Positions 22,678-34,072 of a stretch of DNA of 64,000 nt are shown here, in pieces. The stretch spans positions 26,049,378-26,113,377 of the forward strand of contig OX359248.1 of the NCBI GenBank assembly GCA_947179485.1. Reading direction: 5' to 3'. The translations under genes were made by a program, and so were the position numbers. Under the pieces are notes generated by a model. That model did not search any database. It saw nothing but the letters and a program-made list of their open reading frames with translations, and was not told where the DNA came from. The number at the start of each line of letters is the position of its first letter. Position 1 is the first letter of the stretch. The DNA comes from Allacma fusca. Its lineage: Eukaryota > Arthropoda > Collembola > Symphypleona > Sminthuridae.

Positions 22678-24035
22678 TACACAAAAAGTAGTCCAGTAAA
22701 GAGGTGTTATTAGTTTTTAAAAATCGAAAATTCAAATGGGCTGATAGTTGCTTACATTATATATTATAATTGTCGGTTGACAACAACGAACCATGTTAAA
22801 TGTGGAATATTTACGTTGTCATTAAAATTACTATGAATACTTCCTGATGGGAGGCCCGGAGGATCTCTTGAACTTTCATTCAATGTTTTTTAAATTTACA
22901 AAATTTTGAAGAGTTCCAACAGGTGTGCATGTGCAACGCCAACTGCTTTTCAACTGGCGTGAGTTTGATATACTTACTGGAAACGAAGCAGTTGACACAT
23001 TTACAAGGTCAGGAGGTTGCGTTGGTGAAATTCTTTATGTTGCTAACAAGCTTGTAAGTTCATGGTTCTGAGGCCTGTAAGGTCAAAACCGAGGTCAGTC
23101 TAGAATATCGCTTCGCTCATCAAAACATGTTTTTCCAGTGAACTTTTACAAGATGACGTTGTATATTTATAACTGCATCATAATTATTACATACTTGTGC
23201 CACTCCCGACAAAGTGTCTACTTTGGAAACGTTTGATGAAAGCAAGGAGTGAATATAGTGACGTTTTTTACTCAAACTCCTCCTGAATCCAAAATATAAT
23301 GTTATGTACACAATATTAAATACGCGTAAACGTAATATCTAATAAACGTCGCTATAAAAACATTTGTTCACAAACGTTCGTCGACTAGGGGAAACAAAGA
23401 TGGGGAAATGAGGGCTTCTGGCAAGTCCCAACTTGGTTTTTAAAAACTACGTGAATCAATTGGAATATATAGAGGAGAAAAACCCAAATGTCAAACTGCT
23501 ATGAGCCTTTTTCAATCTGGAAAGAATTACAACTATCATTACTCCACCAGTCCTAGTTTCTATATACATAGATAAATATTCCGATTCCAGCGTCTTTGGG
23601 TCACTCCATGTAAGTAAATCATGAGACCAGGTTTGACTTTGATCATGTTATCTTTATAATTATTGCAATAAACCTGGAATATATTGTTATTATTGCTGTA
23701 CTCTCAAATAGTTTGGTGCAAAGTACGTGCTCTTGTATGGACACGACATGTTTTCATTAAATAATAATTTCACGGCCCAATCCCATTCTGCTTTGAATTA
23801 TTATGAGTTTTTAAGAGTTGAGAATAAGTTTCGCAGATTTTTAAGTCCAAGATATTTTTCCTGCATTTTCTGCTGCTGCTGCTGCAGTGCTACTTTATTG
23901 ATTAATTGTTAGAAATACAAAATTGCAATTTTTATTTGTTCTGTCACGGGCGCTGATTGTAAGTAATTATTTGTACACAATTTGAGTGCTGCTCTGGAAG
24001 AGTCTTTTATATAGTGTACTTGGGGCATACTGAGG
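22678..24035. other. Intergenic / 5' flank of the Tudor gene
   Basis: No supported gene. A short (CTG)n run lies at about 23872-23886. The promoter of the Tudor gene should lie here, but no convincing TATA or initiator was found. Confidence 0.4.
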
Positions 24036-26767
24036 ATGTCTAGACGTGAAAGGGACGCGAAGGAAAGGAAGCCAAGATATTTTGATGCGATAACCCACGG
24101 GGCCAAGTTTGGATCGCCAAGGGTACCCATCGCTGTAAGAGTGATTTTAAATTTTAAGTATATTTGTAATGTGTATAGTTAAAGTAAGCATATTGTATTG
24201 TTTGTTGAACACTGGAATTAAAATGTATTAACAGTACAGAGAGTGTATGTCTCATCCTTTAGGATCAAGGGGACAACCTGAATTTTTACCAAAGTTTCAG
24301 GAACGAGCCGGTTCCTCCAGATCCGGTCATAATTTCGGCAGTGAAGTTTACTCCAGCAGTCCCGCTCTCCTGGGTTGCAAGTAAAACGGCTACTATGGAG
24401 GCTGGACCTTCTACAAATTCCGGATCTCTTATCAGAAGAGCCGAGTTGAGTAGGACTACCAACTCTATCCCGACCCTGCCTTTCGCACAAATATTTTCGG
24501 AATCCCCGAAAAATATGGAAGATATGGGGAAAGCAAAGCCACCGGAACAGACAGGCCGAGATATCTCACCAAATCTCGTTGCCAAGGGTCCTGGATGGAA
24601 GAGTAGAAATACTCCTGAACAAGTAAATCACAAATTGCGAAGAAGCTCTGCATGGAAGAGTCGAGATGGCAAGCGACCTGTTGATGAAGTCCGACATACC
24701 CCTGAGATATCAATTGCCAAGGGTTCTGTAGCGAAAGGGTATACCCCTGAAAAATCAGTCGCCAAGGGTTCTGTTGAGAAAAGTCATACCTCTGAAAAAT
24801 CAGTTACCAAGGGATTTGGAGAGAAAAGTTACATCCCTGAAAAATCTGTCATCAAGGGATCTGTAGAGAAAGGTCACACCCCTGGAAAATCAACCATCAA
24901 GGGATCTGCAGAGAAAGGTCACATCCCAGAAAATTCAGCTACGAAGGGACCTGTAGAAAAAAGCCCAAATATCGCTGAAAAAGCTTTCCAGGTACCTGAA
25001 CCGAAAGCTCGAGATATTATTATCAAACCAGTTGACGAGGGTTATGTTGATAAAAGTCATACCTCTGAAAAATCCGTTACCAAGGGATCTGTAGAGAAAA
25101 GGTACATCCCTGAAAATTCAGTCATCAAGGGATCTGCAGAGAGCGAATTTCGAAGAAGCTCTGCATGGAAGAGTCGCGATGGCAAGCGACCTGTTGACGA
25201 AGTCCGACATACCCCTGAGATATCAATTGCCAAGGGTTCTGTAGCAAAAGGGTATACCCCTGAAAAATCAGTAGCCAAGGGTTCTGTTGAGAAAAGTCAT
25301 ACTTCTGAAAAATCAGTCATCAAGGAATCTGTAGAGAAAAGTTACACCCCTGGAAATACAGTCATCAAGGGATCTGTAGAGAAAGGTCACACCCCTGAAA
25401 ATTCAGTTACCAAGGAACCCGTAGAAAAAAGTCCAAATAACGCTGATAAAGCTTTCCAGGTACCTGAACCGAAAGGTCGAGATATCGCTATAAAATCAGT
25501 TGGCGAGGTAACTGCTGACGCTACAGAGCAGGACCAGGATAGGATTAAATCAACTGGTTCCGAGGTAGAATGGTTCGTAAAGCAGGAGATGCTGAAGTCG
25601 GATAAGGACCCTTGTATGGAAATTCTATCTCCAACCAAAGTTTTTGTTGGTTGTTATAAATTTGAAAACCTGTCAGTATCAGTTAATGACAACAGTAAGG
25701 GGTTAAATCAGTTGGCAAAAAAAGAAGTGAAAACAGAACAAGTACAAACAGTCGACGGTACTTCAGATGTAAAAGAGGAAGATTTTTCGGTATCTAGACC
25801 TTTGCTATTCGTTGACTCCGCGGTACTTCTGATGGATGTAAAAATCGTTAGTGTCAGCAATTTAAATGAAGCAGTGGTAAGTGTGCCAAATTCAGCGGGT
25901 CGGTTTTTATTGTGACTTAAAATTATAAATAAATACATTTCAAGCTGAGTGATATACTCCGTTATTTTTACAGATTCGATGCGTCGATCCTGAATTGCAT
26001 GATGAATTGGAAAATCTGGAGAGTAAGATACATGATGATTTGGGGAATGAGAAGGGACAGTTACTACCCAGTGCCACGGGGTTGTGCCGACTCCAAGTTT
26101 ACAATTACTATGTTGTGAAGTTACCTGGATCAACTAAATGCTTCAGGTATGTTCGCGTAGGTATGGGATAATAAATATAGTTTACATAAATAAATGGTTA
26201 GGTATCGCTTTAACCGTCCTATCATTGGATCCTATAATTGGAGTACTATCATTTATTTCAGAGTTCAAGTGCTTCATTTGTTTGGGCATAGGAAAAACAG
26301 TAAGGCTCTTGTTTTTCTCATTGATTACGGCATAGAAGAGATTGTCTTACAATCTTATATTTTCTTCATGAAACCCGAGTGGAAAAGTCTCCCACAGCTT
26401 TCTTGCCACGGTCAAATACAAGGTAATTCTGGAAATCACCGTTTTACAATCGAGATGGACAAACAATCTACTCACTCAAAATATTTTTTGAGACGCGGAT
26501 TGAAGTATATTTTTGGGAAACAATTACGATTATTATACTATAGGTTGGATTGGGGGTCCAGTTGATGGGCAGCTGGATGAGTCCTTCAAAATCGGAGAGG
26601 AATATGAAACTAAAACCGTATGTGTCCAACCGTTGGCAACAGAATTTTTAATGCAAAAATCGTCTCAAGTAGTTGAAGCTGTTGGAGTACCGTTCGAAGT
26701 AAGAGCTGTTCGCTTGCGAATTTTCGATGAAATTGAGGCCATTAAACATTTGGGGATCAGTTGGTAA
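24036..26767 (+). CDS. Tudor-domain protein with Lys/Ser-rich repeat array (756 aa, 5 exons)
   Basis: Exons: 24036-24134, 24263-25876, 25974-26146, 26262-26422, 26544-26767, all with GT-AG borders and matching phases. The N-terminus is basic (MSRRERDAKERK). The big second exon encodes a disordered region with about eleven 15-residue repeats of the type KGSVEKSHTSEKSVT. The C-terminal third is a Tudor domain: CFRVQVLHLFGH, then ALVFLIDYGIEEIV (strand with the D-Y-G turn), then F-M-K-P-E-W-K-S-L-P and C-H-G-Q-I. Tudor domains bind methylated arginine or lysine; extended forms scaffold Piwi/piRNA granules. The usual Asn after D-Y-G is Ile here, so ligand binding may be altered. The neighbour at 29252 is a dsRNA-binding protein, which suggests, but does not prove, a small-RNA role. 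Confidence 0.8.
24638..25450 (+). repeat. In-frame duplication and 45-bp tandem repeats inside the Tudor gene
   Basis: A segment beginning CGAAGAAGCTCTGCATGG at 24638 recurs at 25151, about 513 bp (171 codons) later, nearly unchanged and in frame. Within each half are several 45-bp units encoding KGSVEKxxxPEKSVx. The duplication therefore copied a whole block of repeats together with the S-A-W-K-S-R-D-G-K-R linker. Confidence 0.75.
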
Positions 26768-29249
26768 TTTTTTTTTGCAACTTTGAAAGTATGAAGCTTG
26801 CAAAATAATTCAGATGTAATGTTTTTATTACTTGTACATATTAGTTATACTGAAGATATATTATTGTAAATTAAGGCGATGTGACTGGATTGGATAAAAT
26901 CTACAGCGATCAATTTCATCTCTTCTCTATGAATATTTTAAAGTGGATTTTTCGGAACTTAACATTTTAATGAATGTTGATTTTTGTACCCAGAGTTAAG
27001 TAATATTATTATAGAAACACACTTGCGTGTATTCTACAAGTGTAATCTACATTTCAGTAAAACACTGATTTGTTTGAAATTTATCCGGTTTTTACACAGT
27101 TTACACAATATTCTTGCCATTTACAACTATAATATTACAGAAGTGCCTCGGTAAATACTTGTAAATATATTTAACTGAAAACTTTCAGAATTACACAGGC
27201 CTATCCTGCTTTCCAGTAGTGTAATATATCTGCAGTGTTCTACATTCATCCCACTAGATTTTAAATATATAATTTTCTGAATTATATATTTATATCCTCT
27301 ATAAATTGTAAGTAGTTCGCTAAAACTTCTTGATTGTAGTGAGTATATTCCTCAAAGTTAATAGTGTTCATACTTCATACTGTTCATACTATGAAATTGT
27401 CGTATCATAATATGGAAATGGGGCTCATTCTCTGTAAGTAAATGTTCCGAGTGCCCCATATCATTTTTCTTCCCCCTTCCCCATAAAAGGAACAAAAACG
27501 CCAATTCTTACCCAGATTTTCCAAAATTTGTTTCATTGACCTAGGTCAACTACTAAGGTCATACCATATTCAAGATTTTTTGAGGATTGTCAGCACCGCA
27601 AATGTAATTATATTAATATCACCTCGAGCTCAGAAATTACAGTCTCAGGACCGATAACCGTATGGCAAGACTGAATCAAAGAAAACATTTAATTTTATTG
27701 TAATTTTTTGAAACAGTTCATAAAATTTCTCACATTTTTAGACATAATAAGACGCATAATAAATAGCATAAATGCATCTAGACCATTTTAACCCTTAGCC
27801 ATCGATATTCAGCATTTAAAAAATTATTAGAAAATATCAAATGGGAAAAATTACAAAAATACAGTCATTGTTTTTTAGCTCAATTTAGGGCCCACAAATT
27901 AGCTGTAAAATTATTCCCCGTAAAGATCCTTTTTCCACATTTATTTGTCCTGATTGATGTCAGACCTACATTGGCTCCAGATCCAACTCCCTCTACATTC
28001 TTTAAATGACAAAACTCACGTACAGTACATATTCCCAGCAACTTCGCATTTTTTAATGTACCTCCATTGCCAACGGTACGTTTATACCCGTGATTAGTTA
28101 CTTCTAATTTACTTTACTTTTATTTACTCTGCTGTAATATCCATATACGACTTGTCGATTACAGTCGCGCTAGTCATTTTGTTGCCGAACGCTTGCAATG
28201 ACTTCACTTGGGTATGTCCGGTATGCAAAAATCCGACAGCTTTAGTAATTACGCAAATGCAAGGCCCCCTTTCTCTCAGCCACCCAGCAGGACTCCGTAT
28301 ATGTGCTTACTAATATAGCTGTGTTAAGTTAAGCAACGACTAGACTGCAAAGAGCAAACTGCAACCACACTGCTACCCTTATTATTGCTGACGTTGTTCG
28401 ACTTGAGGCTGAGGCTGCTTTAAATTACTAGTGCTCAATATCGCGTCTATAGTATACCATCTCAAGTCGGAACTGTCCTCGGGGATGGGGAACGGCGTGC
28501 ACATGGATTTCGGAAGCATCTTTTAATTCAGTTTGCGATCAACGGCCGTCGAATAAGGACTGGGTTTATTGGACGCCGTAGGAAACCGCCTATGTTTCCA
28601 TTGCTGATCAGGATTGTTGACTTTGTCTTTGTAGGCTACAGTTTGTGTAAAGAGAGTTTGATTGCGTATATCAGGCGAAGAAGGAATTCGTAATTTGAAG
28701 AAATGGACAGAGTTGGTAAGTAGAGATTTTTTTAATTTCCGGAAATTGATATAGTAAAAAGTACGATTTTGATGTAATTGTTGTTGAAGTGTACTTACAT
28801 TCAAGTAATATCTTTTTCGTATTATGGGAGCGGGATAATTATTTATTTACGGGGAAGAGTACCTGATTGGAAGAAAAACAAGGTTAAGGTTTTTAAATAG
28901 GATTATGATAAAAAAAACGTGTAAGTAAAGTGTTTCGGGAATGGAATGTTTTGTCGTGATGTTGGAGTCAGGAATGTGTCCCGGATAGGGATTTTGCGGA
29001 AAGTGTCAGTGATAATTGGGACTGACTTTGCAATGTACAAGGAATGCCGTGAAGGCATGTACAAGGAAGGGTGAATACGGTGGTATGCCAAAAATGTGTT
29101 AATTTGATAGAGTATGCTGGGATGGAAATGGTTGTAATGGCGTAGTAAGAATTTTAGAAGTTGTAAGAAGCCGATGAGTAAGAAGTGTTGGGGAAATAGT
29201 GATCCCGTGGGCTGGTTTTGGTTTCAACGGTCGTTTTGTGTTATTTTAG
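26768..29249. other. Intergenic; includes the 5' flank of the dsRBD gene
   Basis: No supported protein gene or repeat. The strong acceptor at 29248-29249 implies an upstream non-coding exon for the next gene somewhere in this stretch, but it could not be placed. Confidence 0.4.
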
Positions 29250-29251
29250 AA

Positions 29252-30429
29252 ATGGAGGTGACCTGGAAGAGGAAGGCTGATGATGACATTTTTGTTAAGC
29301 CGAATGATGTGGATGAATTTAAGACCAAGGGTGTCTCGATGACGCCGCAGTCAGGAGTGAGAGTGCTGTCTGAGAGAGGACATTTAATTGTGGTTGAAGT
29401 AAGTGAAATGGCGGATCAGGAGCACTCACTTTTTAAGAGACATCGATGGAGGGCTTGCTATTATGATGGTCGTGAGAAGAATGGGAAAATTAAAGGTAAT
29501 GATTTAGAGTCATGTCAGCAGCTTCGGTCTGTATTGTAAGTGCTTACAATTCTTGTTGTTACTTAGGGATTGGCGAAGCTCCCAGGAAAGCCTTGGCGAA
29601 GGAAGCTGCAGCTCTGGATTTCCTGACAAAGTTACAACTTGAACAGCCGCACTTGAGCATTCCGAATTGTGTGGTTCCTAAGGGGTGTCGCATCAACCCG
29701 TTTGTTCTCATTGCTTTGGAGTCTGTTTGCGAGCGTTTGGGGTTTGATGCTCCATCTTTTACCGAAGACATTGTCGTAGTGAAGGGGCGAGAGAAGTACA
29801 AGTTCACGATTTTTGTCAATGGGAGAGAGTTTTCAGGTGAGTATGGTGTTTTTCGGTGGAACCGGTATGTCAAATATGTATTTGAAATAAGGTGTCAGTA
29901 CTTTGTCAGGTTTTGGTTTGTGAATGTTTAGATACCAGCTATTATTTGAAGTTTGCCAAATGCTGTGCTGCAAAAAGAGCGTTTGATGCTTTGAACGACG
30001 AAGGAAGAGAATTTACTTATGATGACGTAATAATGGGAAGTGATTGTTTGGAAGATGTTGAGTATAATTTTGTTGAAAGTGAAGAATTACATGTCGTTCA
30101 AGCCAAGAAAATGGTAAGCTCGGCGTATATTTAATCGAAATATCAGATAGTTGATCAGTATAAGGGTGCGTCATTTACCACTGTTGTTGCAGCCTCCCAC
30201 AAGAATGCTAGGTTGGGAAACATGTGAGCTCTCTGGAAATCCGTCGCCAGTTCCTTGGAAAATTGATCCTGCCGGAAGTGCAAGTGGTAGCACAACTCCA
30301 GAGTCTGTTTCTAGTTGTGGTCACACTTCTAAAAGAATCAAGATATCTCCAGTGGGGGAATCTCTGATGCCGCCAGCTTTGGACAAGATCCGTGGCCGTA
30401 TTCAATTACGACAGGGGACGAAGGTGTAA
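29252..30429 (+). CDS. Protein with two double-stranded RNA-binding domains (310 aa)
   Basis: Coding exons 29252-29495, 29567-29836, 29932-30113 and 30193-30429 join in consistent phase. The start ATG lies two bases after an acceptor (TTATTTTAG), so an upstream 5' UTR exon is likely. dsRBD1 (about residues 30-105) ends with G-I-G-E-A-P-R-K-A-L-A-K-E-A-A-A-L-D-F-L, the classic AK..AA helix. dsRBD2 (about 118-188) starts I-N-P-F-V-L-I-A-L and ends YYLKFAKCCAAKRAFDAL. The tail is Pro/Ser-rich with a basic S-K-R-I-K segment and has no catalytic domain. The layout resembles partner proteins of Dicer/PKR (Loquacious/R2D2/PACT-like), but the sequence is diverged and orthology is not claimed. AATAAA lies at 30496-30501. 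Confidence 0.78.
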
Positions 30430-30501
30430 GGATTCCAGGGCGGTTTTATGAAATGATTAGTCGGGCTTCATAAATGTACTGTTTTCGAAATTCGAAATAA
30501 A

Positions 30502-32323
30502 TTTAATAATCGGTCCGTGATGCCCATAATTAATCAATTTGCTTCCTTTGTAATATTCTGTGGATCTGTCGCCATATTAGATATTTACATTTTAAGTGTT
30601 CATAAGAACGCGTAATGTGCGAATGATGTCAGATTTCTTGCTTATTGATTTTTTCTTGTCTGACCGTTTTAGTCTAGGTTTTAGCGATGCCGGACGCTTA
30701 TATGTTGTTATTACAGATATGTGTGAATAAACATAAGAACACTTATGTAACTACATACAAGTTTTATGCAAGGAAAGCCGTGAAGCATTTAATTACATTT
30801 TAAATCATTCGGTAAATATTTTAAAGACAAATAGGTGATTTTATGAATTGTTATGGCACCTAGAATAATCGTTCAGTGCAAGTACATTTTTGAAACAGTA
30901 GGGTGTCCGCCATTTTAAATCGATGGGTGTGGTATCAGTGTAGCCCAGTGAACAAGGTACCTAAAATCATGTCTATAATTTCTGGTAACCTGGAATCAAA
31001 TATGTAACTACCCGTACTTTAGACAAAAGCTACTAAAATATTTTGTTAATTTAACGTGTGCCATTGAGCTGCCGGGGTCAGGGCCTGGACGGGGACACAA
31101 AACTTGTTCACGTAGATAATCCGGACAGGATTAAATTGTTCCTAGCCATAATTATCATCATACCGGCATCAGTACCAGAAATGTGGATACTTCTTACGAT
31201 AGATCTGGTAAACTCGCTCTGTCAATATGTTCTGATATTATTTAGCACGCGAATCTGCAAATCACCGGTGAAGTATAAACAAATGTTCGAGCTTAATTTT
31301 AATTGAATTTACCACGGATATATTATCGCATTAAGTATGCAGTAGTGCGGATATTCCGTTTAAACCAATGATGACAACGCTTCCTATAAGAACATATCTT
31401 TGTAGTCAAATTTTTCGACTTTAAATGGTGTTCTTTTAGAAAGATTGGGTTTTGGAGTGTGTCGACACTGGGTTTCTGTTCGAACGGGAAACAAATATTC
31501 TCCCGATCTTATTTGGTGATGGGATTGGGACATATTTCTGTCTCGAGGATTTCGGGACGGGACGGATTCATCTGTGGGAGAATACAATGTTCCCAGTAGA
31601 AGCCGTATTCCAAATCCATTGATAATCAACATGAAAGGAGTATGATACTTGTACAACCGCTACCTGACTCGTGGAGGAATTCTTCCTTGTCATTTTATTT
31701 ATAATTATATTATTGACAATATTATTTTATCCTACATAATAGACCCAACTGTCAGATGGGAAAAAGATAGAAATCAACCAATTGAAGTGGATCATGAAAA
31801 GAAGCAGAATTATCAACCTTCTGTTCCTTCCTTTAAGCAGAAATGCGATTTGAAAAACATTGAAGTTATTCGGCCATTAATCGTGGAACTATTTTTGAAC
31901 AATTTAGAAAACGATTTAATTTATCTAAGCAGCTTATAATTAATGATGTTGTTATTGCCACAATTCGTGGATCTTTTAGTATAGCATTCCATCACTTGTA
32001 CAATTAATATATTCGTATCCAAGTTTGAAACAAATATTTTTCTGTAACAAAAAATGTTTGAAATCATGCTGTACTGTGTCGTAAGGCAAATATCATTGTG
32101 GTATCAGTGAAATAAATTATTTCTTTCACTCTACTTAGGTTTGACAGTTTTACCTTTGATTTAATTAAAAATCAACGCCGCAGAAACAAAATCCAGTCTG
32201 TTCATGGTTATCAATTTGTTTCCCATTGCCCAAAAACATTAATATTATTGCATTTACTTTCGTTCAAACTCCTTCCTATAATTCAGCATCACAATCTCAC
32301 TTAGTACTCAAAAGTACCACAAC
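30502..32323. other. Intergenic, nothing recognised
   Basis: AT-rich sequence. Short open frames (for example 31649-31939) show no protein-like features. Confidence 0.45.
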
Positions 32324-32450
32324 CAGGGTGCCCAGAAATCCTAATTTGATCAGGGCTGTCCTGATTTGACCCAGGGTCACCTGATGAGCCTGAATTTAGT
32401 CCTGATTTCGCAGTATAGCTTACAAAAGTATCACTTTGTTGCATTTTGGG

Positions 32451-33293
32451 CAGGCTTGAAAATTGGAATCGGAATCGAAATCGAAAAAGAATCCGAATTT
32501 TTAAAGTATTAGAATCGGAATTAAAAATATTGTAAAACTAAGTATTGGAATAAAATTATAATTCGAATCGGAAAGTTAGTATCGGTATTGGTATTAGAAT
32601 TTAATGATATACCGATGAATTCCGATTCCATTTCTTACACTGCATTATACAGGCATAAAGAGCCCTTAACGACCTTTTACATAGAACCTTTACCCTCTAC
32701 ACTTCTACATGGTTTTTTGTTCAAATAGTTCTTCATCGTAGTAATAAAAATGGAAACAACGACAGAATCATTTGTTCGTAATAACTACGACTACAATAGA
32801 AATTTAGAAATACAAAACAAAATGAAAAACAAATTCCAACGTATTCTGTGGAACAATTATGCACAGCACAAGGGACAAATGAATTAATTTACTCAAGTGG
32901 TTAAATGATTTAGAATCTTTGGAAATTCTCCAGCATGTTACATTTGTAATCTTGAGCATTCCAGTAAATTAGGTAACTGTGGGAAGACTTCTCTGCATTA
33001 CGTTTAAAATTATAACCTAAGTCGGAGGAACCTTAACCCGAGGAATCCTTGCAAACCATGTTGTTTGTTCGAGTAAACAAACAGTTTAAATGACAAAAAT
33101 AACAATAAATTATAGGTTACCTGAATAGAATCGGAATTGGAATCGGAATTATTTAAAAGTATTTGAATTACTTGGTATCGGAATTCAAAATTAATTATTT
33201 GGATACATCGGAATCGGAATCTAAATCGAAATTATATTTAATCAGGTATTGTAATTGGAATCGGAATTTTTATTTTTCCGATTTTCATCCCTG
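32451..33293. mobile_element. hAT MITE (843 bp) with GGAATCGGAATC repeats
   Basis: Inverted ends CAGGCTTGAAAATTGGAATC and ...GATTTTCATCCCTG are flanked by the perfect 8-bp duplication ATTTTGGG (32443-32450, 33294-33301). The interior is rich in GAATCGGAAT words at both ends. It is absent from the matching place in copy B, so it inserted after A and B separated. Confidence 0.88.
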
Positions 33294-33540
33294 ATTTTGG
33301 GGCAAAGCGATATGGTATCATAAATTATGATTTATGATTCATAATACTAATATAAACAATAGATATGAATCTAAATGCTGCTCTGCATGTACAATTGTTT
33401 AATTTTGAACGTGTATATTTCGTGCTGTTCAAAACTGCAGTTGTACGGAAAAGTTCTGCAGCGTTCACTTGCAGGGACCAATAACAGTTAATTCAACTAG
33501 ATGCAGTAAAACAAATGCATGAAGATTTGCAACTCCACAT

Positions 33541-33659
33541 GCCAACGGCCATACCACGTTGAAAGCACCAGTTCTCGTCCGATCACTGAAGTTAAGCAAC
33601 GTTGGGCCCGGTTAGTACTTGGATGGGTGACCGCTTGGGAACCCCGGGTGTTGTTGGCA
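33541..33659 (+). rRNA. 5S ribosomal RNA gene (copy in element A)
   Basis: 119 nt from GCCAACGGCCATACCACG to GGGTGTTGTTGGCA, full length with complementary 5' and 3' ends. The internal control region is intact, with GTTAAGCAACGTTGGGC and GGATGGGTGACCGCTTGGGA. A T6 run follows directly. No disruptive change was seen, so it could be transcribed by RNA polymerase III, but its place inside a transposon makes it a dispersed copy rather than part of a regular 5S array. Confidence 0.95.
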
Positions 33660-33662
33660 TTC

Positions 33663-33668
33663 TTTTTT
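33663..33668 (+). terminator. RNA polymerase III T-run terminator after 5S
   Basis: Six consecutive T four bases after the mature 5S end. The same run is present, inverted, at the second 5S copy. Confidence 0.7.
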
Positions 33669-33831
33669 GCACTTTTTCTTACCGCCTGCATTAATAATTC
33701 TTTCTTCCGTGGGTATTACTAATAGTTTATTATATCTATCGTAGGTACGTGTGCCCGCATTAAACTTTGAATTGGAAGTTTTCTTTTTTGATTGGTAATA
33801 TCGGTCAAAACTGTCTTCATTAAAATTTGAA

Positions 33832-34053
33832 TTGCCAAAGAATAGTTGTCTTTACCGTTGCAGTGAGAAAAGGAATAAGAGCTTTATTAAGTGTACCACC
33901 AAAGGAGACAAATGCTTTTGGTGCAATATCTGTAGATTTGATGCAAGTTGTGCAGATGGTGCTACCCCAAATTTCAAAAAGCATATTTCGACCACGCTAA
34001 GTGAATTTGTCTGTTTCAATCATTTAAAAATCAGTGTTTCCCATTTGTTTTAA
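33832..34053 (+). pseudogene. BED/TTF-type zinc finger fragment of a hAT transposase (copy A)
   Basis: The open segment reads N-K-S-F-I-K-C-T-T-K-G-D-K, then C-N-I-C, then a spacer and N-F-K-K-H-I-S. This matches the start of hAT transposases, where an FIKxxxKG lead is followed by a C-x2-C...H zinc finger. The rest of the transposase (catalytic and dimerisation domains) is missing. The copy in element B (37488-37721, minus) is the same up to its last residues. Confidence 0.6.
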
Positions 34054-34072
34054 GATACTTTGACCCCAGGAG

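Noticed and set aside
24700..25420. Regular repeats resembling a CRISPR array or satellite
   Set aside because: The 45-bp units are in frame throughout a long coding exon and diverge like protein repeats; there are no unique spacers.
33541..33659. 5S-derived SINE instead of a 5S gene
   Set aside because: The sequence is full length with intact control regions and both terminal stem strands, followed by a T-run, with no SINE body or A-tail.
33519..33722. Open frames over the 5S genes (also 37831-38034)
   Set aside because: They are translations of the rRNA gene and its flanks.
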